A DNA stretch of 64,000 nucleotides from Bordetella genomosp. 9 (GCF_002261425.1 NZ_NEVJ01000002.1:930001-994000); one strand, 5' to 3'. Shown: positions 42,782 through 53,448, numbered from the stretch's first letter. Translations and numbers: made by a program. The notes: generated from the letters alone by a model not told the origin.

Positions 42782-43400
42782 CGGCGCTGAGCGCCGCCTG
42801 CGCGGCGTGCAAGGGGCGCGCGTCGCCTTGCACGCGTTCACTCGCGGGGCCCATCCAGGGGTGGGCGAAGGCCACGACATCGGCGCCGTCGCGGTAGGCA
42901 TTTTCCGCGGCCCGCGCGCAGGCTTCCAGGCAGGCGTCAAGGTCGCCATTGACGAACAGGGGCCATACATCGGGCAGCAGTTGCACCGTCACGCGGGCGC
43001 CTGTTCGGGCGGCGTGACGTTCGAACAAGGCGCGGTTGGGTTCGATGGTTGATTCGACGGCGCAGAGGACGGTGATGTTCTTTCCCGCGCGTGAAGCTGC
43101 TTCCGCCAGGGCGGCGTCCGCGCGGATGATGCGTACCGTGGTTGGGGGCATTGCGTCCACAACGGGGCCGAGGGTCGCGCAGGTGACGATGACCGCGTCC
43201 GCATCCGCCGCGAGGTCCATGATGGTTTGCTGGACCAGCTGTTGTGCGTCCTTGCCTGGCGGTGAATGTTGCTCCATCGTCTGCCGCAGGTCCGGCCGGA
43301 TGGTGTGGCGGAGGTGTTCGGGTGCCCAATGCGCGAGTATCGCGGCGTTCTGGAAAACCGCTTCATTGGCCGGGATCGTGTGCAGGAAGGAAATGCGCAT
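42765..43400 (-). CDS. Asp/Glu racemase-superfamily protein
   Basis: A 211-residue protein starting RISFLHTIPANEAVFQNAA, with the first catalytic-type motif VIVTCATLGPVVDA (Cys near 77) and a second region VVAFAHPWMGPA without Cys. This resembles the AroM/maleate-isomerase-like side of the superfamily, but it is not a recognisable NicE. The start at 43400 is taken from the family N-terminus; a longer frame to 43568 is likely spurious. Its 3' end overlaps the convergent Bug gene by 17 bases. It is divergent from the IclR gene. Confidence 0.7.
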   Translation of the reverse strand: MRISFLHTIPANEAVFQNAAILAHWAPEHLRHTIRPDLRQTMEQHSPPGKDAQQLVQQTIMDLAADADAVIVTCATLGPVVDAMPPTTVRIIRADAALAEAASRAGKNITVLCAVESTIEPNRALFERHAARTGARVTVQLLPDVWPLFVNGDLDACLEACARAAENAYRDGADVVAFAHPWMGPASERVQGDARPLHAAQAALSAVSAKA

Positions 43401-43559
43401 CCGCGTGTACCTGTCGGGTTGAAACTGAAGCGGATTGTTGTCGCGGCATGGCGCGCGGACAAGTTCATTGGGGATACCAGTACCGTCGGTACCTGTCGCG
43501 GGTTTGTCCCAATACTGCCTGCCACCGCAGCGGCTTAGACTTTTCATTAAATAAATAAG

Positions 43560-43642
43560 AGTTCGCATTCCGAACTTCCGTCGCCGAGCCTAGCTCGTTT
43601 TTTCAGGCGCCGTGTATAAATAAAAGTTCGTATTCCGAACTT
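43560..43642. promoter_or_regulatory. Pair of IclR-type operators
   Basis: AGTTCG-CATTC-CGAACT (43560-43576) and AAGTTCG-TATTC-CGAACTT (43624-43642) are near-identical inverted repeats with centres 65 bases apart in the racemase/iclR gap. The second ends 12 bases before the iclR start, so autorepression is likely. Confidence 0.7.
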
Positions 43643-43654
43643 ATGGAGACAAGA

Positions 43655-44485
43655 ATGTCGTTGCAGGACAAGCCCGAGCCCGTCGAAGCCAAGAACCTGG
43701 TGCAATCGCTGGCGAAGGGTTTTCGTGTGCTGGAGGCGTTCACCGCGCAGGAGCCCGAGCTGACCATGGCGGACGTGGCCCGGCGGGCGGGCGTGGACAA
43801 CGCGACAGCCTTTCGCTTCCTGAACACCCTCGTCGCCATCGGCTACGTGCAACGGGTCGAAGGCACGCGCAAGTTCCGCCTGTCGCTGAAGGTGCTGGAC
43901 CTGGGCTTCCATGCCATTGCCCGATCCGACTTGCGCGCCCGCGCCCGGCCCATCCTGCGCAGCCTGGTGGGCGAGGTGAACGAGGCCGCGTCGGTCGGCG
44001 TGCTCGACGGGGCCGAAGTCATGTATGCGGAGCGGGTGCAGGCGGGGCTGACGCGGCTGGCCGTCGATATCCGCATCGGCAGCCGCGTTCCTGCCTACTC
44101 CAGCGCGGTAGGCCAGGCCATCCTGGCGTGGTCGGACGACGACACGCGCAAGGAAGTGCTGCAGGCGCGGCCGTTGAAGGCGCTGACCGCCACCACCATC
44201 ACCGACATGGATACCTTGCTCGCGCGGTTGGACGCGATACGCAAGCTTGGCTATGCGGTCTCCGACCAGGAAACCGTGTCCGGCCTGTATGTCGTGGCCG
44301 CCCCCGTCTTCGACCAGGATGGCGTGCCCGTGGCGGCGTTGAGCGTCGCCGCGCCGGCCATCCGGACGACGCTGAAGGACTTCGTGGACTCGACGGCGCA
44401 GCCCGTCGTGCAGGCCGCGAATGAATTGTCGAAAGCCCTGACCACCACCGGAAGTTTCGCGCCGCACCGCCTGGCGGGCGGCTGA
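43655..44485 (+). CDS. IclR-family regulator
   Basis: A 276-residue regulator with an N-terminal winged HTH (LVQSLAKGFRVLEAFTAQEPELTMADVARRAGVDNATAFRFLNTL) and an IclR effector domain (PILRSLVGEVNEAASVGVLDGAEVMYAERV, YSSAVGQAILAW, GLYVVAAPVFDQDGVPVAALSV). I place the start at 43655, six bases after GGAG, not at 43643. The PcaR/PobR-like layout suggests an aromatic or keto-acid effector. Its probable targets are the two operators upstream and the DapA-SDR-ABC genes downstream. Confidence 0.88.
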   Translation: MSLQDKPEPVEAKNLVQSLAKGFRVLEAFTAQEPELTMADVARRAGVDNATAFRFLNTLVAIGYVQRVEGTRKFRLSLKVLDLGFHAIARSDLRARARPILRSLVGEVNEAASVGVLDGAEVMYAERVQAGLTRLAVDIRIGSRVPAYSSAVGQAILAWSDDDTRKEVLQARPLKALTATTITDMDTLLARLDAIRKLGYAVSDQETVSGLYVVAAPVFDQDGVPVAALSVAAPAIRTTLKDFVDSTAQPVVQAANELSKALTTTGSFAPHRLAGG

Positions 44486-44548
44486 CGCCTTCCATCACAA
44501 AGACCATTACGCCACACAGGCGTAGTCCATCCACGCACGGAGACAACT

Positions 44549-45490
44549 TTGGCAAAGATCGACTATCAAGGCATCATCCCCGCCATCGCGGTGCCTTTCA
44601 ACAAGGACTACAGCATCAACGAACCCAATCTGCGCCAGTTCGCGCAGTGGTTGGGCAAGCAGCCCGGCATTTCCGCCCTGATGACCAACGGCCACACCGG
44701 CGAGGTCTTCTCGCTGACGCCGCGCGAGCGCGCGCAGGTCACGCGGATCACCGCCGAGGCCGTGAAAGGCATCTGCCCGGTGGTGTCCTCGGTGGTGTGC
44801 GAAGGCATCAACGACGCGGTCGAACAGGCCGGCTGGGCGAAAGAAGCGGGCGCCGACGTGCTGGACATCATGCCGCCGCATCACTGGCTGCGCTTCGGCT
44901 TCAAGCCCGAGCATTGCCTGGACTACTTCAATGCGATCGGCGAAGCGACCCGGCTGCCCCTGATCGTGCACATCTATCCGGCCTGGACGCGCGGCTCCTA
45001 TTCGACGGACCTGCTGGCGGAACTGGCGCGCATGCCCCATGTGGCTGCCTTCAAGATGGGTGAGCGCGAAATGAACAAGTACGCGCGCGACATCAAGGCG
45101 ATCCGCGAAGCCGACTCGTCCAAGGCCTTGTTGACCTGCCATGACGAGTATCTGCTCGCGTCCATGGTGCAGGGGATAGACGGCGCCCTGGTGGGTTTCG
45201 CATCGCTGGTGCCCGGCCTGATCCACGACCTGCTGCTCGCAGTAAAGAAGGGCGACCTGAAGGAAGCCATGCACGTGCAAAGCCTGATCACGCCCCTGAA
45301 GGACGCGGTCTATGGCAGCGGCGAACCGACAGGCGAAGCCCATGGCCGGATGAAAGCCGCCATGGCCATGGCCGGGATCATCGCCGACGGTACCGTGCGG
45401 CCGCCGACGCATGCGCCCAGCAAGCAGGAACTGCAGGTGATCGAAGAGGCCCTGCGCCACGCCAACCTGCTCAAGAAGTCGGCGGCCTGA
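44549..45490 (+). CDS. DapA/NanA-superfamily aldolase
   Basis: A 313-residue class I aldolase or dehydratase. The Schiff-base Lys is 169 (VAAFKMGERE), the conserved Tyr is 143 (VHIYPAW), and the GTTGE-like loop is NGHTGEVFSL. The start is a TTG with GGAG six bases upstream; no ATG fits. The substrate is uncertain: the family includes dihydrodipicolinate synthase, N-acetylneuraminate lyase and 2-keto-3-deoxy-acid aldolases. The neighbours (two SDRs, an importer) indicate catabolism rather than lysine biosynthesis. Confidence 0.87.
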   Translation: MAKIDYQGIIPAIAVPFNKDYSINEPNLRQFAQWLGKQPGISALMTNGHTGEVFSLTPRERAQVTRITAEAVKGICPVVSSVVCEGINDAVEQAGWAKEAGADVLDIMPPHHWLRFGFKPEHCLDYFNAIGEATRLPLIVHIYPAWTRGSYSTDLLAELARMPHVAAFKMGEREMNKYARDIKAIREADSSKALLTCHDEYLLASMVQGIDGALVGFASLVPGLIHDLLLAVKKGDLKEAMHVQSLITPLKDAVYGSGEPTGEAHGRMKAAMAMAGIIADGTVRPPTHAPSKQELQVIEEALRHANLLKKSAA

Positions 45491-45493
45491 GCC

Positions 45494-46171
45494 ATGGACA
45501 AGCACGCCGTGGTCTCCGGCACCAGCTCCGGCATCGGGCTGGCGACCGCGCGTCGCCTGCTGGCGGACGGCTGGACGGTGACGGGCCTGGATCTGACGCC
45601 ATCGACGCTGCGCCACGATGCCTTCCGCGCCGAGGCCTGCGACCTGTGCGACCTGGGGGCATTGAAGAAGGCGTTGTCGGCCCTGGACGGTGTCCATGCG
45701 ATGGTCCACTGCGCCGGCCACATGAAGACGGCGCCGCTCGGTTCGCTGGACCCGGACGCCAGCCTGGAGATGTGGCGTGTGCACGTACTGGCCGCGCAGG
45801 CGATGGCGGACGTGCTGTTGCCCGGCATGCCGGACGAGGGCAGGGTGGTGCTGATCGGCAGCCGCACGGCCAACGGGGCGGCGGGGCGCAGCGAGTATGC
45901 CGCGTGCAAGTCCGCGCTGACGGGCATGGCCCGCTCCTGGGCCCTGGAGGTCGTCGAGCGCGGGATCACGGTGAACGTGGTCTCGCCGGCGGCGACGCGG
46001 ACGGCCATGCTGGACGACCCCGCGCGCGCCAAGGCGCCACCCGTGCTGCCCCCGATGGGGCGATACATCGAGGCCGACGAAGTCGCGGGCGCCGTGGGAT
46101 TCCTGCTGTCGCCGGCCGCCGGCGGCATCACTGGTCAGAACATCGTGATCTGCGCGGGCGCTTCGCTATAG
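45494..46171 (+). CDS. Short-chain dehydrogenase/reductase
   Basis: A 225-residue SDR with the cofactor motif SGTSSGIGLATARRL, a catalytic Ser in VVLIGSRTANG, and YAACK as the YxxxK pair. A C-terminal AGAVGFLLSPAAGGITGQNIVI block is standard. It starts three bases after the aldolase stop. It probably oxidises or reduces the aldolase substrate or product. Confidence 0.88.
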   Translation: MDKHAVVSGTSSGIGLATARRLLADGWTVTGLDLTPSTLRHDAFRAEACDLCDLGALKKALSALDGVHAMVHCAGHMKTAPLGSLDPDASLEMWRVHVLAAQAMADVLLPGMPDEGRVVLIGSRTANGAAGRSEYAACKSALTGMARSWALEVVERGITVNVVSPAATRTAMLDDPARAKAPPVLPPMGRYIEADEVAGAVGFLLSPAAGGITGQNIVICAGASL

Positions 46172-46209
46172 CCGCCTGCCCGCACGATGAATGCTGGAGG
46201 AGAACGAAT

Positions 46210-47071
<862 letters not shown>

Positions 47072-47079
<8 letters not shown>

Positions 47080-47935
47080 CGCTGCCTTGCAACCCATGTC
47101 GGCCACGGCCAAGTCAGCCGCGGCGAATCCGGCGCGGACGAAAACCCGGCGCGTGAAACGATCCGTCGACGGCTCGGCGATCGCGCTTGCGGGCTTCGTG
47201 ATGCTGATCGCGCTGTGGTTTCTGAGCGTGCGCTTTCTGCACGTGCCCTCGTATATCCTGCCCGACCCCATGAAGGTGCTGCATGCGCTGTGGGCGGGCC
47301 TGGCCGTCGATCCGACCAGCGCCACGGGCTTCTATCGCCCGCTCTGGAGCACCTTGAGCAATGCCGCCTTGGGATTCCTGATCGGTTCGGTCACGGGTCT
47401 GGTGCTCGGCTCTTTGATGGCGGAAAGCAAGGTGGTCGAAAAGCTGGTCATGCCCTACGCCTTCGCGTTGCAGAGCCTGCCGAAAGTCGCGATCGCGCCG
47501 CTGATCGTGATCTGGCTGGGTTTCGGGGATAGCAGCAAGATCGCCATCGCCGCGCTGCTGGCCTTCTTTCCGCTGCTGATCAACAGCTTCACCGGACTGC
47601 GCGCGACCGAGCCGGAGCGCATCGACCTGATGCGTTCGCTGTCCGCCACGCGTTTCGAGATCTACCGCATCGTCAAGCTGCCCAACGCCGCGCCCTTTAT
47701 TTTCGCGGGCCTGGACATGGCGGTGGTCTATGCGCTGTTGGGCGCGATCGTCGCGGAATTCCTGGGCGCGCAACAAGGCATGGGTGTCGCCATCACGCAG
47801 GCGCAGTCGGTATCGGATGTGGCGGGCGTGTTCGCGCTGCTGATCATCCTCGGCGTGATGGGGGTGCTGCTGCACGGCGCGGTCAACCGCATCGAACGCC
47901 GGGTGGTTCATTGGGCGCGCCGCGCCGATCGTTAA
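47072..47935 (+). CDS. ABC transporter permease, SsuC/TauC type
   Basis: A 287-residue permease with a basic cytoplasmic N-terminus and about six hydrophobic segments. The EAA loop reads DLMRSLSATRFEIYRIVKLPNA, and LPKVAIAPLIVIWLGFGDSSK is the family motif. Start confirmed by overlap with the ATPase. Confidence 0.9.
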
Positions 47936-47956
47936 CGAAAACAAGGAGGAGACAAT

Positions 47957-49030
47957 ATGCAGATCACACGCAGGGAGTGGATGCTGGCCACTAGCGCCTT
48001 TGGCGCGGCGCTGGCCCTGGCGCCGAAGCGCCTGCTGGCCGCCGAGCTCAAGCCGGTGCGCTTCGGTATCGGCCAGAAGGCGATGGCGCCGAACGTCATC
48101 AATTGCGTCATCGGTGAAGTACTCGGCTTCAACAAGGAAGAAGGACTGACGATCCGGCCGCAGGCGCTGGGCGGGAATTCCAACGTGCAGGTGGCGGTGG
48201 ACCGCGGCGATGTCGATATCGGCATCGGGGTGCCGTCCTTCGGCCTGCCGCTGTTGGCGAAGGGGGAATGGAACACCTCGATGAATTACTACGAGTACAC
48301 CTATCCGTACAAGTGGGACATCGTCGTCAAGCCGGGCTCCGACATCAAGTCTTATCAGGACCTGAAGGGCAAGAAGATAGGCGTGTCGGATTTCGCGGCC
48401 ACCGATTATCCGGTCACCAAGAACGTGCTGAAGAGCCTGGGCATCGACCCGGAGAAGGATGTGAAGTTCGTCGCGGTCGGCAATGGCGTGCCGGCGGGGG
48501 TGGCCCTGGAACGCGGCGCGATCGACGCGCTGTCCTATTACGACACCGGGTTCGGCCAGATCGAGGCAGCCGGTATCGCGATCACCTTCCTGCCGCGTCC
48601 GGACAAGCTGCCCATGGTGGGCGGCCAGTTCCTGATGGCCCGCAAGGAGACGTTCAATTCGCAGCGCGACATGCTGGTCGGCTATGGGCGGTCGGTCTGC
48701 AAGGCGTCGCAGTTCATCCTGGCCGATCCGGACGCGGGCGCTCGCGCGTTTCTGGCCATGTATCCGGAAGCGGCGCCGCGCGGGAGCGGCAAGGCCGAGG
48801 CCGTGAAATCGATCCTGAACGCGATCAGCCGGCGGATCAAGCTGTACAACCCGCCTTATCCGAACACGAAGATGGGCGCGATCAACGAGACGGAGTTCCA
48901 GCAGGAGGCCGAGCTCAATCAGCTGAACATCAAGGACTTCAAGACTTTCTATACGAATTCCTTGATCGACGACATCAACAAGTTCGACGTGGCCAAGATC
49001 CAGGCCATGGCGAAGTCGTACCAGGGTTGA
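47957..49030 (+). CDS. ABC transporter binding protein, SsuA/TauA (NMT1-like) type
   Basis: A 357-residue binding protein. The N-terminus ITRREWMLATSAFGAALALAPKRLLA is a Tat-like signal. The mature part shows KPVRFGIGQKAMAPNVINCV, GNSNVQVAVDRGDVDIGIGVPS and KKIGVSDFAATDYP, as in NMT1/THI5-like proteins. The ribosome site AAGGAGGAG is strong. It may import an acidic or sulfonated compound used by the aldolase pathway. Confidence 0.88.
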   Translation: MQITRREWMLATSAFGAALALAPKRLLAAELKPVRFGIGQKAMAPNVINCVIGEVLGFNKEEGLTIRPQALGGNSNVQVAVDRGDVDIGIGVPSFGLPLLAKGEWNTSMNYYEYTYPYKWDIVVKPGSDIKSYQDLKGKKIGVSDFAATDYPVTKNVLKSLGIDPEKDVKFVAVGNGVPAGVALERGAIDALSYYDTGFGQIEAAGIAITFLPRPDKLPMVGGQFLMARKETFNSQRDMLVGYGRSVCKASQFILADPDAGARAFLAMYPEAAPRGSGKAEAVKSILNAISRRIKLYNPPYPNTKMGAINETEFQQEAELNQLNIKDFKTFYTNSLIDDINKFDVAKIQAMAKSYQG

Positions 49031-49031
49031 G

Positions 49032-49889
49032 ATGGCGTCTATCGCGGACGATAGGACGCGCCGTGGCGCCGGCGATGTCCTGGCAGGGCATCAGGACGTC
49101 GACGAGATCCTGGGGTTGAGGGGAAAGGCCGTGCTGGTCACCGGCGCCGCCTCCGGCCTGGGCGCCGCCACGGCGCGCGCCTTTGCTGAAGTCGGCGCGC
49201 GTGTCATGCTGGCCGATATCTCGCCAGACCTGGACGCGCAGGCGGCCCGGCTGTCCGCCGACGGATACGACGTTAGCGCGGCCGTGCTGGATGTCTCCAG
49301 CGAAGCCGATTGGCTGGCCGTGGCGGATCAGGTGCGATCCCGTTATGGGCGGCTCGATGTGCTGGTGAACAATGCGGGCATCATCGTGCGGGGCGGCCTG
49401 GCGACGCCGCTGGATCGCTGGAACCAGGTGCTGGCGGTCAACGTGACCGGCGCTTTCCTGGGCATGCGCACCATGGCGCCGCTGATGCCGGACGGGGGCG
49501 GCAGCGCGATCGTCAATGTGTCGTCCACGGCAGGCCTGATCGCGCATACCGATGCGTCATACACCACCAGCAAATGGGCCTTGCGCGGGCTGACCAAGGC
49601 GGCCTCTCTGGAGCTCGTGGCGCGCGGCATCCGGGTCAACTCCGTCCATCCCGCCACGATCGCCACCGCCCTGACCGACGCCGCGCCGCCCGGTCATATC
49701 GAAGCCAACCGCCACGCGATTCCGATGGGACGCGAGGCCAGCCCAAGGGAAGTCGCGCAGACCATCGTGTTCCTGGCATCGCGGCAGGCCTCTTTCATGA
49801 CCGGCGCCGAACTGGCGGTGGATGGCGGGCTGAGTACGTCGGGTGTCGCGTGGATGCGGCGGGCGTTTCAGCAGGCGTGGACGTCGTAA
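49032..49889 (+). CDS. Short-chain dehydrogenase/reductase with N-terminal extension
   Basis: A 285-residue SDR: VTGAASGLGAATARAFAEVG for cofactor binding, NNAGIIVRGG, catalytic Ser in NVSSTAGLIA and the YTTSK pair. About 30 residues precede the Rossmann core. The start is one base after the binding-protein stop. It resembles glucose/3-oxoacyl-type dehydrogenases; the substrate is unknown. Confidence 0.88.
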   Translation: MASIADDRTRRGAGDVLAGHQDVDEILGLRGKAVLVTGAASGLGAATARAFAEVGARVMLADISPDLDAQAARLSADGYDVSAAVLDVSSEADWLAVADQVRSRYGRLDVLVNNAGIIVRGGLATPLDRWNQVLAVNVTGAFLGMRTMAPLMPDGGGSAIVNVSSTAGLIAHTDASYTTSKWALRGLTKAASLELVARGIRVNSVHPATIATALTDAAPPGHIEANRHAIPMGREASPREVAQTIVFLASRQASFMTGAELAVDGGLSTSGVAWMRRAFQQAWTS

Positions 49890-49915
49890 TACAAATGGCC
49901 GCAAGCTCGGCGACT

Positions 49916-49958
49916 GTCCCGTAGCAGCGGAACAAGCGCGCTGATCTCCGTTACAGAG
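49916..49958 (+). promoter_or_regulatory. Conserved leader block, copy 2
   Basis: GTCCCGTAGCAGCGGAAC (49916-49933) followed at 49944-49958 by ATCTCCGTTACAGAG. It matches copy 1 at 41675. Here GCGCGCT and AGCGCGC flank the second part and could form a stem. Confidence 0.5.
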
Positions 49959-50020
49959 CGCGCCTGACCCGGACGTTGTCCCGGGCAGGTGAGTGCAGCG
50001 AACACTGAAACGGAGTTGAG

Positions 50021-51022
50021 ATGCGCGTCCTGTGTAGAAAAGACATTCTCGCTTTGGCCTTGTTGAGCACGGCCGCGCCGTGGGGCGCGATGGCCGGCGG
50101 TGATGAAATCAGTACGGAGTATCCCAGGCGGCCCGTCACGCTGGTGGTGGGGTATCCACCGGGAGGTACGCCGGACACACTCGTGCGTGTTCTCGCCGAT
50201 TACCTGGAAAGGGAGTTGGGACAGCGATTGCTTGTTGACTACAAGCCCGGTGCGGCGGGCAATATCGGCGCGCAATCCGTGGCGCGGTCAATGCCGGACG
50301 GGTACACGATATTCCTCAGCGCCCGGCCGAATACGACGCACAGCGTCATGTACGCAAAGATGGATTATGACTTCGCGCGTGACCTGGTTCCCATCGGCCT
50401 GGTCGCGACGGCACCGTATGTGATGGTGGTCAGCGCGGATGCGCCCATCGCCTCCGTGCGTGACCTTGTGCAGCTGGCCAGGGCTTACCCAGGTGCCATG
50501 ACATGCGCGTCGAGCGGGATAGGATCGACGCCGCATTTGCTCTGCGAGCTGCTGCAGCAGGAAACGGACACGGCCATGCTGCATATTCCCTATCAGGGAT
50601 CGGCGCAGGCGTTGAAGGACGTAGCCGCTGGCAGGGTGGATATGCAGGTCACCAACGTATCGGGTACCTTGGCCCAGATCCAGGCCGGGAAGCTCAGGCC
50701 GATCGCCGTCATGTCGGGTACGCGGGTGAGCACGTTGCCCGACGTTCCGACCATCGCCGAAGCGGGTTTTCCCAGCCTGACTTCCGGCGCGTGGTTCGGC
50801 CTGATGGCGCCGAAGGGTACGCCTTCGTCTGCGATCCAGAAACTCAACCAATCGATCAATGTGGCGATGATGCATCCCGGTCTACGTGCGGCGATGGCGC
50901 AGTTGATCTACGATCTGCCACCGCAACCCAACACGCCTTCGGCGTTCGAGGAATGGATCTCGCAGGAAACCGAGCAGTGGACGGCAGTGCTTCGGGCGCG
51001 GAATATCAAGCCATTGCATTGA
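50021..51022 (+). CDS. TctC/Bug-family periplasmic binding protein, paralogue 2
   Basis: A 333-residue protein, close paralogue of 41783-42781: signal ending AMA, YPRRPVTLVVGYPPGGTPDTL, VDYKPGAAGNIGAQSVARSMPDGYTIF and the same C-terminal pattern (QETEQWTAVLRARNIKPLH versus EETRQWTSVLNTRNIRPLH). Small differences in the ligand-facing blocks suggest related but distinct ligands. There is no membrane partner. Confidence 0.9.
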   Translation: MRVLCRKDILALALLSTAAPWGAMAGGDEISTEYPRRPVTLVVGYPPGGTPDTLVRVLADYLERELGQRLLVDYKPGAAGNIGAQSVARSMPDGYTIFLSARPNTTHSVMYAKMDYDFARDLVPIGLVATAPYVMVVSADAPIASVRDLVQLARAYPGAMTCASSGIGSTPHLLCELLQQETDTAMLHIPYQGSAQALKDVAAGRVDMQVTNVSGTLAQIQAGKLRPIAVMSGTRVSTLPDVPTIAEAGFPSLTSGAWFGLMAPKGTPSSAIQKLNQSINVAMMHPGLRAAMAQLIYDLPPQPNTPSAFEEWISQETEQWTAVLRARNIKPLH

Positions 51023-51110
51023 AACGGCTTCCTTCCACCGTCAGGGGTGATGGCTGGCTCGGACGTTCGCGCGCTGGCTGGCCATGGGCGGGCGCCTGTG
51101 GCCTTCGCCG

Positions 51111-52553
51111 TTACATCGCATTGAATCGCAGGAACAGACGTTTCTTTTCCGGTGGCGGCACGGTGGAGATCAGGACGAGGTCCTTGATGAAGCTCCGTAT
51201 GCCCGGGTTTCCCAGATCGCCGTGGCTGGCGATCAGTCTTTTGTCGACATTGATGACGAGATAGGGGTTGCGGCCTGCCGAGTTCTCCGTTCTTTCCAGG
51301 ACCACGTCTCGAAAGGAAATCTTGCTGCCGGGGGAGTCCCCCGTCCAGCCTTCGGCGGCGGATACGGTGTCACGCAGCCTTGAGGCGTCCATCATCGATT
51401 CGGCTCTTAGTTCGCGGTTGGCCGGGTCCGGCTTGCGCTCGGGGCGGTCGGGGCGGGGGTAGAGCCTGTGGGTCCGATACGGAAGGAAATGCCCGACGCT
51501 GGTGATGATCGCTTCGCTTTCATTGATCGATTCGAGTTGCCCGGTGGTCGCATTCCAGCGGGTCATCGTTCGCGTGTTTTCGAAGAGCGTCGACACCCGG
51601 CGGCCCATAGGGAAGAGGATGCCGGTCGCGGAATCGGCTTCGGAAGTCATCACGGCCATCAGCGGTGCCTGGTCACGGGCGTAGTGGGCGTGCTCGGCGG
51701 ATATGTCGCTCAGCGACGAGAATAACTGGGCTTCGAAGGCTGGGTTGATCAGCACCACCAGGCTGCCGAAGCCCTGGACCTGGATCTCGTCATCGTCGCC
51801 TGGCTCAGGTTCGGTCGGCGGCCGGGCCGGCCCGCCATATTGCACCGGAGGGCCGCCGGTCCGGACGAAGCGCGACACCATGATCTGGGAAAGGGCGGTG
51901 TGGACGATCAAGCCGCCAAAGCTGTGGCCGATGATGACCAGACGCGTCGCGCTATCTTGTCCGACGCGATCGTCCTTTTCCCGCTTGACCTGCTCCAGGC
52001 GGGTCAGTACTTCCGTGACGTCGCCGTGGCCTATCGTCGCGGCGGTATTCTTCCTGTCCCAGAATGTCAGGTATTGCAGGCCGGGAGGCGTGAGAGACAT
52101 GCCTCTCCACGCCACATAGACCCCTACCACGCGCCTGGGCGCGCGTTCGCTATCGGCCAGGGCGTGTTCGTCTGCGACGAGCCCGTCCAATAGCACCCGG
52201 AACGTCTTGAGGTTTTCATCGTCCGGTTTGTCGTCGTGCCGCCAGCCATGCACGAACACCACCATGAGCACGTCGCGCTGCGCCGCTTCAGTCCGTAAGC
52301 GGCCGACGACGTCGTTCATCTGGTTGCGGCAGTACAAGTGGCCTTGGTCGTCGAGCTCGACAAAGCCGAGCACGTAGCTGTCCTGGGCGGAGGACGCCGC
52401 GACGGTTTCGATGGGCGACGCCGACGCGGGACGACTCAGGGGAGCCTGACTGCAGTCGGCGGCGTAGCGCCGGGGACTGTTGGCGGTGCAGGCGGCCAGC
52501 AGCGACGCGATGATGAGCAACAGGGCGAGACGGGTGCAGCGATGGGTGACCAT
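51111..52553 (-). CDS. Lipoprotein alpha/beta hydrolase (esterase-like)
   Basis: A 480-residue predicted lipoprotein. The lipobox LLAAC places the lipidated Cys at 22. The hydrolase core has VVFVHGWRHDDKPDDENLKTF, the nucleophile elbow IGHSFGGLIVH and PAFEAQLFSSL. I chose the ATG at 52553, eight bases after GAGGAG, over a GTG six bases upstream. It would face the periplasm or outer-membrane surface. No partner is evident. Confidence 0.8.
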   Translation of the reverse strand: MVTHRCTRLALLLIIASLLAACTANSPRRYAADCSQAPLSRPASASPIETVAASSAQDSYVLGFVELDDQGHLYCRNQMNDVVGRLRTEAAQRDVLMVVFVHGWRHDDKPDDENLKTFRVLLDGLVADEHALADSERAPRRVVGVYVAWRGMSLTPPGLQYLTFWDRKNTAATIGHGDVTEVLTRLEQVKREKDDRVGQDSATRLVIIGHSFGGLIVHTALSQIMVSRFVRTGGPPVQYGGPARPPTEPEPGDDDEIQVQGFGSLVVLINPAFEAQLFSSLSDISAEHAHYARDQAPLMAVMTSEADSATGILFPMGRRVSTLFENTRTMTRWNATTGQLESINESEAIITSVGHFLPYRTHRLYPRPDRPERKPDPANRELRAESMMDASRLRDTVSAAEGWTGDSPGSKISFRDVVLERTENSAGRNPYLVINVDKRLIASHGDLGNPGIRSFIKDLVLISTVPPPEKKRLFLRFNAM

Positions 52554-52791
52554 GTACACATCTCCTCGATTCCCGTGGCAGGCTATGCGTTCGTAGCCGG
52601 GACGCGCTGATTTTTCGCCGCCGCCCGCCGGGTAGCATGAGTATGCCGGTTTCCCGCCGTATAGGTTTTCCCAATAATCATTAATCTAAAAATACTATGA
52701 TTTGCCGAGGCTGCTTGTTACCGTCTCATCACGCCGGCGCAACCCGCACAGACCGGGATGTGATCGCGTCGTTAACTCAAGGACCAAGAAA

Positions 52792-53400
52792 ATGACTCTC
52801 AAAACCGAACGGCAGGCGCTCGTGAAGGAGACCATGGCTGAGCTCCAAGGCATCCTGGGAGACGGCCAGCCCGACCGCGCCACGCTGGAAAAAGTCAGCC
52901 GGCGCCTGCAAACGCTGGCGCAGCGGGCGGAGCTCTTTCCGGTGGAAGAATTCCCGGCGCCCACCGAGGAATCCGGCGCGACGTCCTCGCGCTACCTGCT
53001 GGGGCAGGAATCCGAAGAGGGCATGACGCTCTACCTGAACGTCATCATCCCGGGCAAGGACACCAAGCCGCACGACCACGGCACCTGGGCGGTGATCGTC
53101 GCCGTCAGCGGCGAAGAGCTGAACCGCATCTACCAGCGCGTGGACGACGGCAGCAATCCCGAGCAGGCCCGCCTGGAAAAGGTGCGCGAATACGTGGTGA
53201 AGCCCGGATCGCCGATCAACTTCTTGCCCAGGGACATCCACAGCATTCATGTGGACGGCAACCAGACGGTGCGGCACTTTCACCTGTATGGCCAGCCGTT
53301 GGAAACCCTGACGGACCGGCTGGGCTACGACCTGGAGACCGGCAAGGTGTCGAACTACAACAAGAACTTCATGCGGCCCACCGTCGGCCGCGACGCCTGA
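52792..53400 (+). CDS. Cysteine/3-mercaptopropionate dioxygenase-like cupin
   Basis: A 202-residue cupin of the thiol-dioxygenase family. The metal-binding HDHGTWAVIVAVSG supplies His94 and His96, and DIHSIHV supplies the third His (150 or 153); RHFHLYG follows. Such non-haem iron enzymes turn a thiol into a sulfinate. The ATG at 52792 follows AAGGA. It lies convergent with the aspartoacylase-like gene and near a CysB/rhodanese group, so a role in organosulfur breakdown is reasonable. Confidence 0.75.
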   Translation: MTLKTERQALVKETMAELQGILGDGQPDRATLEKVSRRLQTLAQRAELFPVEEFPAPTEESGATSSRYLLGQESEEGMTLYLNVIIPGKDTKPHDHGTWAVIVAVSGEELNRIYQRVDDGSNPEQARLEKVREYVVKPGSPINFLPRDIHSIHVDGNQTVRHFHLYGQPLETLTDRLGYDLETGKVSNYNKNFMRPTVGRDA

Positions 53401-53448
53401 CATCCGACCCGCCATGACGGGCGTCCGGGGCCGGGCGCATCCGAGGCG

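Noticed and set aside
42765..43400. Racemase-superfamily gene as the missing maleate isomerase nicE
   Set aside because: It keeps only one cysteine motif, lacks the N-terminal blocks I associate with NicE, and is 30 kb from the nic genes in another regulon.
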